A DNA stretch of 64,000 nucleotides from Streptomyces exfoliatus (GCF_000725545.1 NZ_JNZP01000005.1:262849-326848), one strand, 5' to 3'. Numbered from the stretch's first letter, positions 51,195-60,614 are shown. Notes: generated by a model from the sequence alone, not told the origin. Translations and numbers: made by a program.

Positions 51195-52612
51195 GGACGG
51201 ACCACCTGGGTCATCTCGGCATCGGGGGACGGGGCGGGCGCGGGCGCGGGACGGCGCGCCGTGTCGCTGATCCGGATCAGGATGCCGACCAGGGCCCAGT
51301 TGGCGATCACGGAGGATCCGCCGTACGCGAGGAACGGCATCGTCATACCGGTGAGCGGGATGAGGCCCATCACGCCGCCGGCGACGACGAAGATCTGGAG
51401 CGCGAAGGCGCCGGAGAGGCCCATCGCGAGCAGCTTGCCGAAGGGGTCACGAGCGGCGAGGGCGGTGCGGACGCCGCGCTCGACGATCAGCCCGTAGAGG
51501 AGCAGGAAGACCATCACACCGGTCAGCCCGAGTTCCTCGCCCACGGTGGCGAAGATGAAGTCGGAGTTGGCGGCGAATCCGATGAGGTCCGAGTTGCCCT
51601 GGCCGAGGCCGGTGCCGAGGATGCCGCCGGAGCCGAAGGACATCAGCACCTGGGTCATCTGGTCGCAGGCGTTGACCGTGTCCGCGCAGGCGAACGGGTC
51701 GGCCCAGGCGTCGACACGGGCCTGGACGTGGCCCGCGAAGGAGGCCACGCCCACCGCACCCGCGATCGACATCAGCAGACCCATGACGATCCAGCTGGTC
51801 CGCTCCGTCGCCACGTACAGCATGATCACGAACATGCCGAAGAACAGCAGCGACGTACCGAGGTCGTTCTCGAAGATCAGGATGAGGAGGCTGACCGCCC
51901 AGATCGTCAGGATCGGGCCGAGGTCACGACCGCGGGGCAGGTAGAGCCCCATGAAGCGGCGGCTGGCCAGCGCCAGGGCGTCCCGCTTCACCATGAGGTA
52001 CCCGGAGAAGAACACCGCCAGCACGATCTTGGCGAACTCGCCGGGCTGGATGGAGAAGCCGGCGATGTTGATCCAGATCTTGGCACCGAAGACCGGGCTG
52101 CCGAGCCCCGGGACGAGCGGCAGCAGCAGGAGGACGAGCGCCACCACCATGGAGATGTACGTGTACCGCTGAAGGACCCGGTGGTCCTTCAGCAGCAGCA
52201 GCACGCCCACGAACATGGCGATGCCGATCGCCGAGTACATCATCTGCTTCGGGGCGTCCGGGCTGAAGCTGCCGAAGTCGTTGATCGACTTGGCGATCAG
52301 CCGAGGCGACTGGTCCAGGCGCCAGATCAGCACCAGGCCCATGCCGTTGAGCAGCGTCGCGAGGGGCAGCAGCAGCGGGTCCGAGTACGGGGCCCACTTC
52401 CGCACCACGAGGTGCGCGACGCCCGCGAGCAGGGCGAGGCCCAGCCCGTACCCGGCCATGCCGGCCGGGACCTTGCCGTCGATGGCCAGGCCCACGTTGA
52501 GGTACGCGAACACCGGGATGACGACGGCGAACGCGAGCAGCGCCAGCTCGGTGTTGCGGCGGCTCGGCGCCTCGATCGCGCCGATGGTGGTCGTGTTGGT
52601 GACAACGCTCAT
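51191..52612 (-). CDS. ftsW: FtsW/RodA/SpoVE-type peptidoglycan polymerase
   Basis: A 473-residue SEDS protein with about 12 membrane segments (NVGLAIDGKVPAGMAGYGLG at the N-terminus, PGEFAKIVLAVFFSGYLMV, ENDLGTSLLFFGMFVIML). The ENDLG and PGEFAK motifs are typical. It polymerises lipid II. The match at this locus is also called RodA in Mycobacterium. Its start overlaps nothing upstream; a 26-bp gap separates it from the phosphatase gene. Confidence 0.94.
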   Translation of the reverse strand: MSVVTNTTTIGAIEAPSRRNTELALLAFAVVIPVFAYLNVGLAIDGKVPAGMAGYGLGLALLAGVAHLVVRKWAPYSDPLLLPLATLLNGMGLVLIWRLDQSPRLIAKSINDFGSFSPDAPKQMMYSAIGIAMFVGVLLLLKDHRVLQRYTYISMVVALVLLLLPLVPGLGSPVFGAKIWINIAGFSIQPGEFAKIVLAVFFSGYLMVKRDALALASRRFMGLYLPRGRDLGPILTIWAVSLLILIFENDLGTSLLFFGMFVIMLYVATERTSWIVMGLLMSIAGAVGVASFAGHVQARVDAWADPFACADTVNACDQMTQVLMSFGSGGILGTGLGQGNSDLIGFAANSDFIFATVGEELGLTGVMVFLLLYGLIVERGVRTALAARDPFGKLLAMGLSGAFALQIFVVAGGVMGLIPLTGMTMPFLAYGGSSVIANWALVGILIRISDTARRPAPAPAPSPDAEMTQVVRP

Positions 52613-52638
52613 GGTGGTGAAAGGCCCCCTACGGGTGC

Positions 52639-54132
52639 TTACTGCTTGCCGCAGTTCGAGGCCAGCTTCTGCTCCTCCGCGGTGAGGGTGGGACCCGGGG
52701 ACGGAGCGGCTGTGGTGGGCTTGGGGTCAGGGGTGGCGGTCTCGCCGGGCTTGGGCGTCGCCGGCGGCTTGCTCGCCTGGTCGGCGGCCTTCTCGGCTGC
52801 CGCACGGCGCTGCTCGGTCTTCTTGCAGGCCGAGGCCTGCGCCGCCAGCTCGGCGATCTTCGTCTCGGCCTTGCCGAGGCTGCCGCCCGTGATGGTGTCC
52901 TCGACCTGCTTCCGCTGGTAGGCGGGGAGGTACTTGAGTTCGATCTCGGGGTGGTCCTTCTGGACCTTCGAGAGCGAGACCCAGGCCAGGTCCTGGCTGA
53001 TGCCCTGGTACAGCGCCACGTGCTGGTCCTTGGAACCGACGTAGTACTGGGTCTGCGTCCAGCGCCAGCCGCCGTAGGCGCCGCCGCCGAGGACGGCGAG
53101 GGCGAGGACGAGGAGGAAGGAGCGCTTCAGCCACTTGCGGCCGGTGCGCGGCTTCACGAAGTCGTCGTCCGTGTACGACTCGAAGGAGCCCTGCGGGGGC
53201 ATGCCGCCGTAGCCGTGGCCGTCACCGCTGCCGGGCGGGCCGAAGCCGCCGGCGGGCGGCTGCTGGTGCGGGGCCGGGCGGCCGAGCCCGGAGGCGCGGC
53301 CGGCCGGGGTCTGCATCGCCCCGCCGTCGTTCAGCTGGGCCTGGTTCTCGGCGACCGCGCCCACGATGACCGGGGTGTCGCTGAGGTGGCCCGCGAGGGT
53401 GTCGCCGCCGTCGACGTCGAGGACGTCGGCGACGATCACCGTGATGTTGTCGGGGCCGCCGCCGCGCAGCGCGAGCTGGATCAGCTCCTGCACGGTCTCC
53501 TGCGGGCCCTGGTAGCTGGCGAGGGTGTCCTCGAGCGTCTGGTGCGAGACCACGCCGGACAGACCGTCGGAGCAGATCAGGTACCGGTCGCCGGAGCGGA
53601 CCTCGCGGATCGAGAGGTCGGGTTCGACGTGGTCGCCGCTGCCGAGCGCGCGCATGAGGAGCGAGCGCTGCGGGTGGGTGGTGGCCTCTTCCTCGGTGAT
53701 CCGGCCCTCGTCGACGAGCCGCTGGACCCAGGTGTGGTCCTGGGTGATCTGGGTGAGGACACCGTCGCGGAGCAGGTACGCGCGGGAGTCGCCGACGTGC
53801 ACGAGGCCGAGGCGCTGACCGGTCCACAGCAGGGCGGTGAGCGTCGTGCCCATGCCTTCGAGCTGCGGGTCCTCCTCGACCATCATGCGCAGTTGGTCGT
53901 TGGCGCGCTGCACCGCCGTACCGAGCGAGGTGAGGATGTCGGAGCCGGGGACGTCGTCGTCCAGGGTGACGAGGGTGGAGATCACCTCCGAGGAGGCGAC
54001 CTCGCCGGCGGCCTGGCCGCCCATGCCGTCGGCGATGGCGAGCAGCCGGGGACCGGCGTAGCCGGAGTCCTCGTTGCCCTCGCGGATCATGCCCTTGTGG
54101 GAGCCCGCGGCGAATCGCAGGGACAGACTCAT
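52639..54132 (-). CDS. PP2C-type Ser/Thr phosphatase, PstP-like
   Basis: A 497-residue protein. PP2C domain at about 5-240: REGNEDSGY, LAIADGMGGQAAGEVAS, VHVGDSRAYLLRDG, LICSDGLSG and RGGGPDNITVIV hold the metal-binding Asp residues. Membrane segment at about 335-355, then an extracellular Ala/Lys- and Pro/Thr-rich region. It reverses the phosphorylation by PknB and related kinases. ATG 54132 gives the MSLSLRFAAGSHKGM start shared in the family. Confidence 0.95.
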   Translation of the reverse strand: MSLSLRFAAGSHKGMIREGNEDSGYAGPRLLAIADGMGGQAAGEVASSEVISTLVTLDDDVPGSDILTSLGTAVQRANDQLRMMVEEDPQLEGMGTTLTALLWTGQRLGLVHVGDSRAYLLRDGVLTQITQDHTWVQRLVDEGRITEEEATTHPQRSLLMRALGSGDHVEPDLSIREVRSGDRYLICSDGLSGVVSHQTLEDTLASYQGPQETVQELIQLALRGGGPDNITVIVADVLDVDGGDTLAGHLSDTPVIVGAVAENQAQLNDGGAMQTPAGRASGLGRPAPHQQPPAGGFGPPGSGDGHGYGGMPPQGSFESYTDDDFVKPRTGRKWLKRSFLLVLALAVLGGGAYGGWRWTQTQYYVGSKDQHVALYQGISQDLAWVSLSKVQKDHPEIELKYLPAYQRKQVEDTITGGSLGKAETKIAELAAQASACKKTEQRRAAAEKAADQASKPPATPKPGETATPDPKPTTAAPSPGPTLTAEEQKLASNCGKQ

Positions 54133-54311
54133 GCGCACCTGCCCTGTCGCCGCTGCTTCGGGGTACGGCCGGTCTCGACCCACACTGCCCACCCTCCGGT
54201 CGCTCCGGTCACGCCGGTCGCCTCAGTCGCTCCGGTCGGGAGCGCGGCACGGCCTTTGGCGGGGACCGTCCCGTGTCGCTCGCTCCGCTCGCGCCTATTC
54301 ATGATGTAGCA

Positions 54312-54836
54312 CTACTTCCGCAGCTCGATGACGGTCTTGCCGATGCGGATCGGCGCGCCCAGCGGAATGGGTGTGGCGGTGGTGAGGCGGGTCCGGTCGA
54401 GATACGTGCCGTTGGTGGACCCGAGATCCTCGACGATCCACTGGCCGTCCCGGTCCGGGTAGATCCGGGCGTGCCGGCTCGACGCGTAGTCGTCGTCGAG
54501 GACGATCGTCGAGTCGTGCGCCCGGCCCAGCGTGATCGTCTGGCCCTGGAGGGCGACGGTCGTGCCGGTGAGGGTGCCCTCGGACACGACCAGCTTGGTC
54601 GGGGCGCCGCGGCGCTGGCGCCCACCGCCCGCGCTCTGCTGGCCGCGCTGCTGCGGAGGCGCGGCGGCCTGCCGCGCCTGCTGTTGCTGCGGTCGCGCCT
54701 CTTGGCGCCGTGAACCGCGCTGGGTCACCCGCGTACCGAAGAGGTCGCTGCGGATGACCTGGACGGCCACGATGACGAACAGCCACAGAACGGCCAGGAA
54801 ACCCAACCGCATGACCGTCAGGGTCAGCTCTGACAT
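54312..54836 (-). CDS. fhaB: FHA-domain membrane protein (FhaB/FipA-like)
   Basis: A 174-residue protein: N-terminal membrane segment (LGFLAVLWLFVIVAVQVI), basic and Gln-rich linker (about 40-80) and an FHA domain (LGRAHDSTIVLDDDYASSRHARIY, EDLGSTNGTYLDRTRL) that binds phosphothreonine. Its Mycobacterium counterpart helps recruit the division machinery under PknB control. Confidence 0.93.
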   Translation of the reverse strand: MSELTLTVMRLGFLAVLWLFVIVAVQVIRSDLFGTRVTQRGSRRQEARPQQQQARQAAAPPQQRGQQSAGGGRQRRGAPTKLVVSEGTLTGTTVALQGQTITLGRAHDSTIVLDDDYASSRHARIYPDRDGQWIVEDLGSTNGTYLDRTRLTTATPIPLGAPIRIGKTVIELRK

Positions 54837-54846
54837 TGCCCCCGCT

Positions 54847-55725
54847 TCACCCTTCGGCTTGCCGGTAAACGATGGTGGTGCTGCCCACGACGATCCGCGA
54901 GCCGTCGCGGAGCGTAGCGCGGGTGGTGTGCTGCCCGTCCACCACGATGCCGTTGGTGGATCCCAGATCCTGGATCGTCGAGGGCGTTCCGGTCCGGATC
55001 TCGCAGTGCCGGCGGGAGACGCCGGGATCGTCGATCCTCACGTCCGCGTCGGTGCTGCGGCCGAGGACCAGGGTCGGGCGGGAGATCTGGTGGCGGTTGC
55101 CGTTGATCTCGATCCAGCGGCGCACCGCGGTGCCCGCTCCGCCTTGCGTACCCGGGCCGGGCATGGCTCCGGGACCGCTCGCGGGGCGACCCGCGGCGGC
55201 GGCCGGCCGGTGGCCGGGGGCGCCGGGAGGCGGGGCGGCGGGCATGGGCGGGGCGCCGGCCGGGGGGTACCCGTAGCCGCCGCGGCCCTGCGCCTGGCCC
55301 TGCTGCTGGTGGTGCTGCGGTCCGCCCGCGGGCGGCTGCGGCTGTGACGTACTCGACGCCAGCGTGCGGCTGCGTACGCGGTACAGGCCGGTGTCGAGGT
55401 CCTCCGCCTTCTCCAGGTTGACCTTGATCGGCCCCATGAAGGTGTACCGCTGCTGCTTCGCGTAGTCCCTGACCAGGCCGGCGAGCTCGTCGCCGAGCTG
55501 GCCCGAGTAGGGGCTGAGGCGCTCGTAGTCGGGCGTGCTCAGTTCCACGATGAAGTCGTTGGGGACGACGGTCCGCTCGCGGTTCCAGATCTGCGCGTTG
55601 TTGTCGCACTCGCGCTGGAGCGCGCCGGCGATCTCGACCGGCTGGACCTCGGACTTGAAGACCTTGGCGAAGGTGCCGTTGACCAGACCTTCGAGACGCT
55701 GCTCGAAACGCTTCATGACTCCCAT
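54847..55725 (-). CDS. fhaA: DUF3662/FHA-domain protein (FhaA-like)
   Basis: A 292-residue cytosolic protein. N-terminal DUF3662 domain (about 1-125, starting MGVMKRFEQRLEGLVNGTFA), Gln/Gly/Pro/Ala-rich linker, and C-terminal FHA domain (LGRSTDADVRIDDPGVSRRH, QDLGSTNGIVVDG). FhaA proteins bind phosphorylated PknB and the lipid-II flippase partner MviN. First gene of this minus-strand set. Confidence 0.94.
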   Translation of the reverse strand: MGVMKRFEQRLEGLVNGTFAKVFKSEVQPVEIAGALQRECDNNAQIWNRERTVVPNDFIVELSTPDYERLSPYSGQLGDELAGLVRDYAKQQRYTFMGPIKVNLEKAEDLDTGLYRVRSRTLASSTSQPQPPAGGPQHHQQQGQAQGRGGYGYPPAGAPPMPAAPPPGAPGHRPAAAAGRPASGPGAMPGPGTQGGAGTAVRRWIEINGNRHQISRPTLVLGRSTDADVRIDDPGVSRRHCEIRTGTPSTIQDLGSTNGIVVDGQHTTRATLRDGSRIVVGSTTIVYRQAEG

Positions 55726-56192
55726 GGGGCACCTCCTCGGTCGTTGTCGTCCTGGTACTGCTTACTGATCGTATCCACGCGTCGGGAAATCGGCTGGTTC
55801 CCCTTCCCTGCCCTGTGGACGAGTGTCACACCTCTCACAGGCTTTCCCCACGGATCGTAGAGGCGGCCTGTGGACAGTGTCCCGCACCCGGCTGTGCGAG
55901 CGGGGGCGCGGTCCCGGGCCGGCGGGCGGTCCGTCCCCTTCCTCCCCCTTCTCCTCCCCCTCCGCCTCCCCTTCTTCCTCCGGCTCCCCGCCGTCTCCCC
56001 CTGCGGTCCCGCTCCTCCGTCCCCACCCGCTCCTCCCCTCCTGCCCGTTTCCGTCCTTCCGTCCCTCCCTCACCTTGGTCTGCCCGAGCGGAGCCGAAAC
56101 AACGGATGTGAATCCACGGTCTGCGACGTGCTAATCTTCTGATGTCGCCAGGCGCTCGCACCGCAAGTGAGAGAGCCCGGAGCACACCCAAT
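55726..56192. other. Gene-free gap with long pyrimidine-rich tract
   Basis: The 467-bp gap between fhaA and tRNA-Leu must contain the divergent promoters of both. A stretch at about 55930-56075 is almost all C and T on the plus strand, with CCTCC, CTTCC and CCCCTTC runs. It could form triplex-like or unusual structures. I see no protein or RNA gene. Confidence 0.6.
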
Positions 56193-56279
56193 GCGCGGGT
56201 GGCGGAATAGGCAGACGCGCTGGATTCAGGTTCCAGTGCCCGAAAGGGCGTGGGGGTTCAACTCCCCCCTCGCGCACCA
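56193..56279 (+). tRNA. tRNA-Leu, anticodon CAG
   Basis: Class II tRNA with long variable arm (TGCCCGAAAGGGCG). Acceptor GCGCGGG pairs with CTCGCGC; anticodon CAG at 56227-56229 in loop TTCAGGT; CCA is encoded. It marks the end of the pknB-fha core set, as in other actinobacteria. Confidence 0.97.
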
Positions 56280-56287
56280 GGCAGTAC

Positions 56288-56327
56288 CGAAACGGTCGGC
56301 ATCGTGATCACGATGCCGACCGTTTCG
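56288..56327 (+). terminator. Terminator after tRNA-Leu
   Basis: A perfect 40-bp palindrome: 20 bases (56288-56307) pair with 56308-56327, with GTGATCAC at the tip. Confidence 0.9.
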
Positions 56328-56371
56328 CATTCCCGGCCGGCGTACGACGACGCATACCTGGAGCAGCAGCG

Positions 56372-57124
56372 ATGAGCGTGTGGATACGGCAGTTCTTCCC
56401 CGTGCCGCAGCCCGACCGGCGGCTGATCTGCTTTCCGCACGCGGGAGGCTCCGCGAGCGCCTACCGGGCGATGGCGGAGTCGCTCGCGGACAGCCGGACG
56501 GACGTCCTGATCGTGCAGTACCCCGGTCGGCAGGACCGCCTCGCGGAGCCGGCGGCCGAGGGCCTGGGGGAACTGATCGACGAGCTGTGGAGCGAACTGC
56601 TCCCGGTCCTTGCGGACGGCAGGCCGTTCGGGCTTTTCGGGCACAGCATGGGGGCGCTCCTCGCCTTCGAGGCGGCGCGTCGGCTGGAGCGTGCGGAGCG
56701 CGTACCGGCGGCGCTGTTCGTCTCGGCCTGCCGGGGGCCCTCGTCCACCGGCATCGGCTCGCGGGCGCGCACCCTGGCCGAAGCGAGTGACGAAACCCTC
56801 GTGGACGAGCTCCGGCTGCTCGGCGGTTCCGTCGACGAACTGCTGGCCCACCCGGGCCTCCTGGAGATCGCGCTGCCCGCGATCCGTTCCGACTTCAGGA
56901 TGCTCGGCCGGTACGCGTACCAGCCCGGTGCTCCGCTCGCCTGCCCACTGATCAGCCTCGTCGGGGACGAGGACCCGCGGGTGCCGGTCGAGGAGATGGA
57001 GAGCTGGCGGAGCGAGACGAGCGGGCCCTACGCGGCGCACGTCCTCTTGGGCGGCGGCCACTTCTACCTCGACGACCACCTGCCCGCGGTCCGCGACATC
57101 GTGGGCGCCGCACCGTGGCGGTGA
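56372..57124 (+). CDS. Type II thioesterase
   Basis: A 250-residue alpha/beta-hydrolase of the TEII/RifR family: FPHAGGSASAYRAMAESL near the N-terminus, nucleophile Ser92 in GHSMGALLAFE, Asp in LVGDEDPRVP and His in GGGHFYLDDH. Such enzymes clear wrongly loaded acyl groups from carrier proteins. No modular PKS or NRPS is in the window; it pairs with the PPTase gene that overlaps it and could serve either this cluster's ACPs or distant assembly lines. Confidence 0.92.
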   Translation: MSVWIRQFFPVPQPDRRLICFPHAGGSASAYRAMAESLADSRTDVLIVQYPGRQDRLAEPAAEGLGELIDELWSELLPVLADGRPFGLFGHSMGALLAFEAARRLERAERVPAALFVSACRGPSSTGIGSRARTLAEASDETLVDELRLLGGSVDELLAHPGLLEIALPAIRSDFRMLGRYAYQPGAPLACPLISLVGDEDPRVPVEEMESWRSETSGPYAAHVLLGGGHFYLDDHLPAVRDIVGAAPWR

Positions 57125-57897
57125 CCGGGCCCACACCGCGGGCCGCCGCATCGACGGGAGGCGTTCCCGCGGTCGATGTAGACCTGTGGTCGATCGGGGT
57201 GCGCGGCATCACGGAGAACGCCCTCGACCTCTCCGAACTCGACGCCGAGGAGCTCGGACGGTTCGAGGGCCTGCGCCGCGCGCAGGACCGGGTGCTCTTC
57301 GGAACCGCCCACGTCGCGCTGCGCCGGCTGCTTGCGGCGCGCCTGGGCATGGCGCCCGCCGAGGTCGGCTATCTCCGCGAACCGTGCCCCTGCTGCGGGG
57401 CGCCCCACGGCCGGCCGGCCTTGCTCGGGAGGACCGGCGCACCGCACTTCTCCCTCTCGCACGGTGGGGACATGGTGCTGATCGGGATGGCGTCCCGGCC
57501 GGTCGGCGTGGACGTCGAGGCCGTTCCGACCGCCGCCGACGTACGCGACCTCATATCGGCCCTCCATCCGCTGGAGCGCGGGGAGATCGCCGACGACGCG
57601 TTCTCACCGGAGACGTTCGCCCGGATCTGGACCCGCAAGGAGGCCTATCTCAAGGGACTCGGCACGGGCCTGGGGCGGGCGCTGGACGCCGACTATCTCG
57701 GCGAGACCGGCCGGGTGCCTTCCCCCCGGGGATGGTGCGTCTCGAACGTCCCCGTGGACGGGCTGCATGCCGCGGCGGTCGCGGTGGAGGGGCCGGAGAT
57801 GACACTGCGCGTGACGTCGCTGCCGGACCGCTTCGTCTGCTCGCCGTCCACGTCCTCGTCCGCCGCTCCTTCCCTCTCCCCCCGAGACGTTTCCTGA
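57121..57897 (+). CDS. Sfp-type 4'-phosphopantetheinyl transferase (second copy)
   Basis: A 258-residue Sfp-type enzyme: APHFSLSHGGDMVLIGMA, GVDVEAVP (Mg site) and [22 protein letters not shown] Cys-rich loop LREPCPCCGAPHGRPAL precedes the catalytic part. GTG 57121 overlaps the thioesterase stop; an in-frame GTG 6 bp earlier is possible. Its C-terminal half strongly resembles the copy at 15381-16091. The last 25 residues are Ser/Pro-rich. Confidence 0.92.
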   Translation: MTGPTPRAAASTGGVPAVDVDLWSIGVRGITENALDLSELDAEELGRFEGLRRAQDRVLFGTAHVALRRLLAARLGMAPAEVGYLREPCPCCGAPHGRPALLGRTGAPHFSLSHGGDMVLIGMASRPVGVDVEAVPTAADVRDLISALHPLERGEIADDAFSPETFARIWTRKEAYLKGLGTGLGRALDADYLGETGRVPSPRGWCVSNVPVDGLHAAAVAVEGPEMTLRVTSLPDRFVCSPSTSSSAAPSLSPRDVS

Positions 57898-57974
57898 CCT
57901 CGGCGACGTGACGCCGGCAGGTGCGGACCTGCCCATCCGGTGGCGATCGACCGGTCGGTGGGCAACCCGCCCCT

Positions 57975-58000
57975 CCTGCGACGACTTTCGTCGTCGCAGG
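57975..58000. promoter_or_regulatory. Perfect hairpin/operator before the two-component genes
   Basis: CCTGCGACGAC (57975-57985) and GTCGTCGCAGG (57990-58000) form a perfect inverted repeat around TTTC, about 60 bp before the kinase start. It could be a terminator for the PPTase gene or an operator for the kinase/regulator pair. Confidence 0.45.
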
Positions 58001-58061
58001 GTGAGACGAAAGAGGGAAGCCCGGGGGCCGGCGCGCGGCCTACGGTGCGAGCGTGGACGTC

Positions 58062-59915
58062 ATGTCGAAGTCGGGGGCCCGGAACCGGGGTCAGAGCACG
58101 GGCCGTGGCCAGGCTCAGGATCAGGGTCAGGGCCTGAGTAGGAACCAGGGTCTGGGCCGGTACGGGATCGGGGCGGTGCTCGCGGCCGCGTGGGCCTGGT
58201 TCGTGGTGCCGGGGCAGTGGTCGGCGCGCAGGACCACCGGAGAGGTGGCACTCGCCGCGGTCGTCGCGCTGCTCGGCGCCGGGACCGAGGACCTGCTGGG
58301 CGCCGAGGGCTGGCAGCGGCCCGCCGGAGTCGCCGCGGCCTCCGCCGCACTGTCACTGGTGCGGCGCAGACTTCCCGCGAGCGTGCTCGTCCTCACCGCG
58401 GGGCTCGCGCCCTTCGTGCCGGGCCTCGGGCCGCTGCTGCTCGTGGTCGGCTGGTCCTCCGGCCGGTACATCGCGGGCGCCGGGCACGCCCTCGCCGCGT
58501 TCATCGCCGCCTTCGTCGTGAACGTCGGGGGCAGTCTCGTCGAGACCTGGGACCGGCAGCGGCTGCTCGCCATGGCGCTCATGGCGACCCTCTACTACCT
58601 GGGCACCACCCTGGCCCCCGGGCTCGCCCACCGCTACTGGGCCCAGCGGCGGACCCTGCTGCACGCGCTGCAGGAGCGCAACGCCCAGTTGCTGCGGGAG
58701 CGGACGATGGTGGCCTGGCAGGCGCGGCTGCGGGAGCGGCAGCGGATCGCCCAGGACATGCACGACAGCCTCGGCCACCAACTGGCCCTGATCGCCGTGC
58801 ACACGGGGGCCCTGGAAGTGGACCGGGACCTGGGCGAGCGGCAGCGCGAGGTGGTCGGCGTGCTGCGGAACGCGTCGGTGACGGCGATGCACGAGCTGCG
58901 GGAGGTCGTCGGGATACTCCGCGACGGCGTCGAGGCCGTCGACGGGACCGCGGCGGCCCCCGGTCGGGCCGGGGACGAGACGGGGAGGGCGGCCCGGGGG
59001 ATCGCGGGCATCGCAGGGCTCGTGGAGGCGGCCCGGGCGGCCGGCACGTCGGTCGCGCTGCGACGAGCGGGGGACGAGCGGGCACTGGAACCGGCGGCCG
59101 ACCACGCGGCGTACCGGATCGTGCAGGAGGCGCTCACGAACGCCTACAAGTACGCGCCGGGGGCCCCGATCGTCGTCGAGCTGCGGTACGAGCCGGACAC
59201 CTTCGTGGTCGAGGTGCTCAACGAGCAGCCGGCGGGCGGGCCTTCGAAGGACGTGGTGAGCGGCGGGCAGGGCCTCACCGGACTCGCCGAGCGGGCCCGG
59301 CTCGTGGGCGGCATGTGCCACGCGGGCCCGGCCGACGGCGGCGGGTTCCGGGTGGCCGGGATGCTGCCGTACGGGGCGGCGCCCGTCGCGAAGGCGGCAC
59401 CTTTGGTCGACGCGGCCGACGACTTCCGGCAGCAGACCACGAAGCCGCTGGCGGGCGATGGTCGTCCGGTCGTGGTCGGACCGGCCGACTGGACGTTCAC
59501 GGAGCGGGAGCTTGCGATGGCGGTACGCGGGGGCAGGAGCAGAAGCACGGGCGGTTCGATCGCACTGGGCTGCGGGATCGCGTTCGCGGCCCTCGTGCTC
59601 CTCGTGGTGGCGGCGGGCTTCGGTCTCTACTTCCTGATGGGTTCGGTGCAGAAGGGGATGATCGACCCGGAGCAGTACGACGCGATCGTGGTGGGGGAGC
59701 CCGAGCAGAAGGTCCGTGAGCAGCTCCCGTCGGGGGACACGATCGCCACCGCCGGCCTGAACGGCAAGGGCCCCGCGATACCGGAAGGCGCCGACTGCCT
59801 GGTGCTGATGTCCTCGGAGGTGGGCGACAGCTTCGACACGGAGCCGGTTTTCCGGTTCTGCTTCAAGGACGGCAAGCTGATCGAGAAGAAGTCGTACGAG
59901 GTCGAGGCGCGGTAG
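58062..59915 (+). CDS. NarL-type sensor histidine kinase with extra C-terminal membrane and exported domain
   Basis: About 617 residues. N-terminal half has 5-6 membrane segments (about 28-190). HisKA_3 region RQRIAQDMHDSLGHQLALI with the phospho-accepting His, then an HATPase with YRIVQEALTNAYKYAPGAP and GGQGLTGLAERARLVGG. Unusually the protein continues for about 150 residues: a linker, one more membrane segment (GCGIAFAALVLLVVAAGFGLYFLMG) and a domain of about 80 residues with two Cys (ADCLVLM, FRFCFKDG). ATG 58062 chosen; GTG 58053 possible. The response regulator gene follows 39 bp later. Confidence 0.9.
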   Translation: MSKSGARNRGQSTGRGQAQDQGQGLSRNQGLGRYGIGAVLAAAWAWFVVPGQWSARRTTGEVALAAVVALLGAGTEDLLGAEGWQRPAGVAAASAALSLVRRRLPASVLVLTAGLAPFVPGLGPLLLVVGWSSGRYIAGAGHALAAFIAAFVVNVGGSLVETWDRQRLLAMALMATLYYLGTTLAPGLAHRYWAQRRTLLHALQERNAQLLRERTMVAWQARLRERQRIAQDMHDSLGHQLALIAVHTGALEVDRDLGERQREVVGVLRNASVTAMHELREVVGILRDGVEAVDGTAAAPGRAGDETGRAARGIAGIAGLVEAARAAGTSVALRRAGDERALEPAADHAAYRIVQEALTNAYKYAPGAPIVVELRYEPDTFVVEVLNEQPAGGPSKDVVSGGQGLTGLAERARLVGGMCHAGPADGGGFRVAGMLPYGAAPVAKAAPLVDAADDFRQQTTKPLAGDGRPVVVGPADWTFTERELAMAVRGGRSRSTGGSIALGCGIAFAALVLLVVAAGFGLYFLMGSVQKGMIDPEQYDAIVVGEPEQKVREQLPSGDTIATAGLNGKGPAIPEGADCLVLMSSEVGDSFDTEPVFRFCFKDGKLIEKKSYEVEAR

Positions 59916-59954
59916 CGCCGCACCGGCCCGTACCGAAGCCGTGGGGGAGCAGCT

Positions 59955-60614
59955 GTGGCAGGCCAGCCCATCAGGGTCGTGATCGCCGACGACGAGCCTC
60001 TGATCAGGGCCGGGATTCGGATGATCCTCATCTCGGACCCGGAGATCGAGGTCGTCGGTGAGGCCGCCGACGGCCGGGCGGCGGTGGAGGCGGCGCGGGC
60101 GCACGCCGCGGACGTGGTGCTGCTCGACATCCAGATGCCGGTGCTCGACGGCCTTTCGGCGCTGCCGGAGTTCCGCCGGGCGGTGCCGGAGGCCCGGGTG
60201 ATCGTCCTGACGACCTTCGGGGAGCGGGAGAACGTGCTGCGGGCGCTGGAGCACGGCAGTGCAGGCTTCCTCCTGAAGGACACGGCGCCCGCGGAGCTGA
60301 TCCGGGCGGTCAGGGCGGCCGCGGCGGGCGACGCGTATCTGTCGCCGGCGGCGACCAGGCACGTGGTGGAGCGGCTCGCCGGGGGCCGGGAGGCCGCCCG
60401 TGCCGAGGAGGCCCGGGGGCGGGTCGCGGCGCTGAGCGAGAAGGAGCGCGAGGTGCTGGCGCTCCTCGGGGAGGGCCTCTCCAACGCGGACGCGGGGAGA
60501 CGGCTGCACATGAGCGAGGCCACGGTGAAGACGTACGTGAGCCGGATCCTCGCCAAGCTGGACTGCGAGAACCGGGTGCAGGCGGCGCTGCTGGCACGGG
60601 ACGCGGGCCTCTAG
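59955..60614 (+). CDS. NarL/LuxR-family response regulator
   Basis: A 219-residue protein with receiver domain (VVIADDEPLIRAG; phospho-Asp in LLDIQMP; Thr in VLTTFG; Lys in LLKDTAP) and LuxR-type helix-turn-helix (ALSEKEREVLALLGEGLSNA, VKTYVSRILAKL). All receiver residues are intact, in contrast to the cluster regulator at 4.5 kb. Partner of the kinase just upstream. GTG start. Confidence 0.95.
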   Translation: MAGQPIRVVIADDEPLIRAGIRMILISDPEIEVVGEAADGRAAVEAARAHAADVVLLDIQMPVLDGLSALPEFRRAVPEARVIVLTTFGERENVLRALEHGSAGFLLKDTAPAELIRAVRAAAAGDAYLSPAATRHVVERLAGGREAARAEEARGRVAALSEKEREVLALLGEGLSNADAGRRLHMSEATVKTYVSRILAKLDCENRVQAALLARDAGL

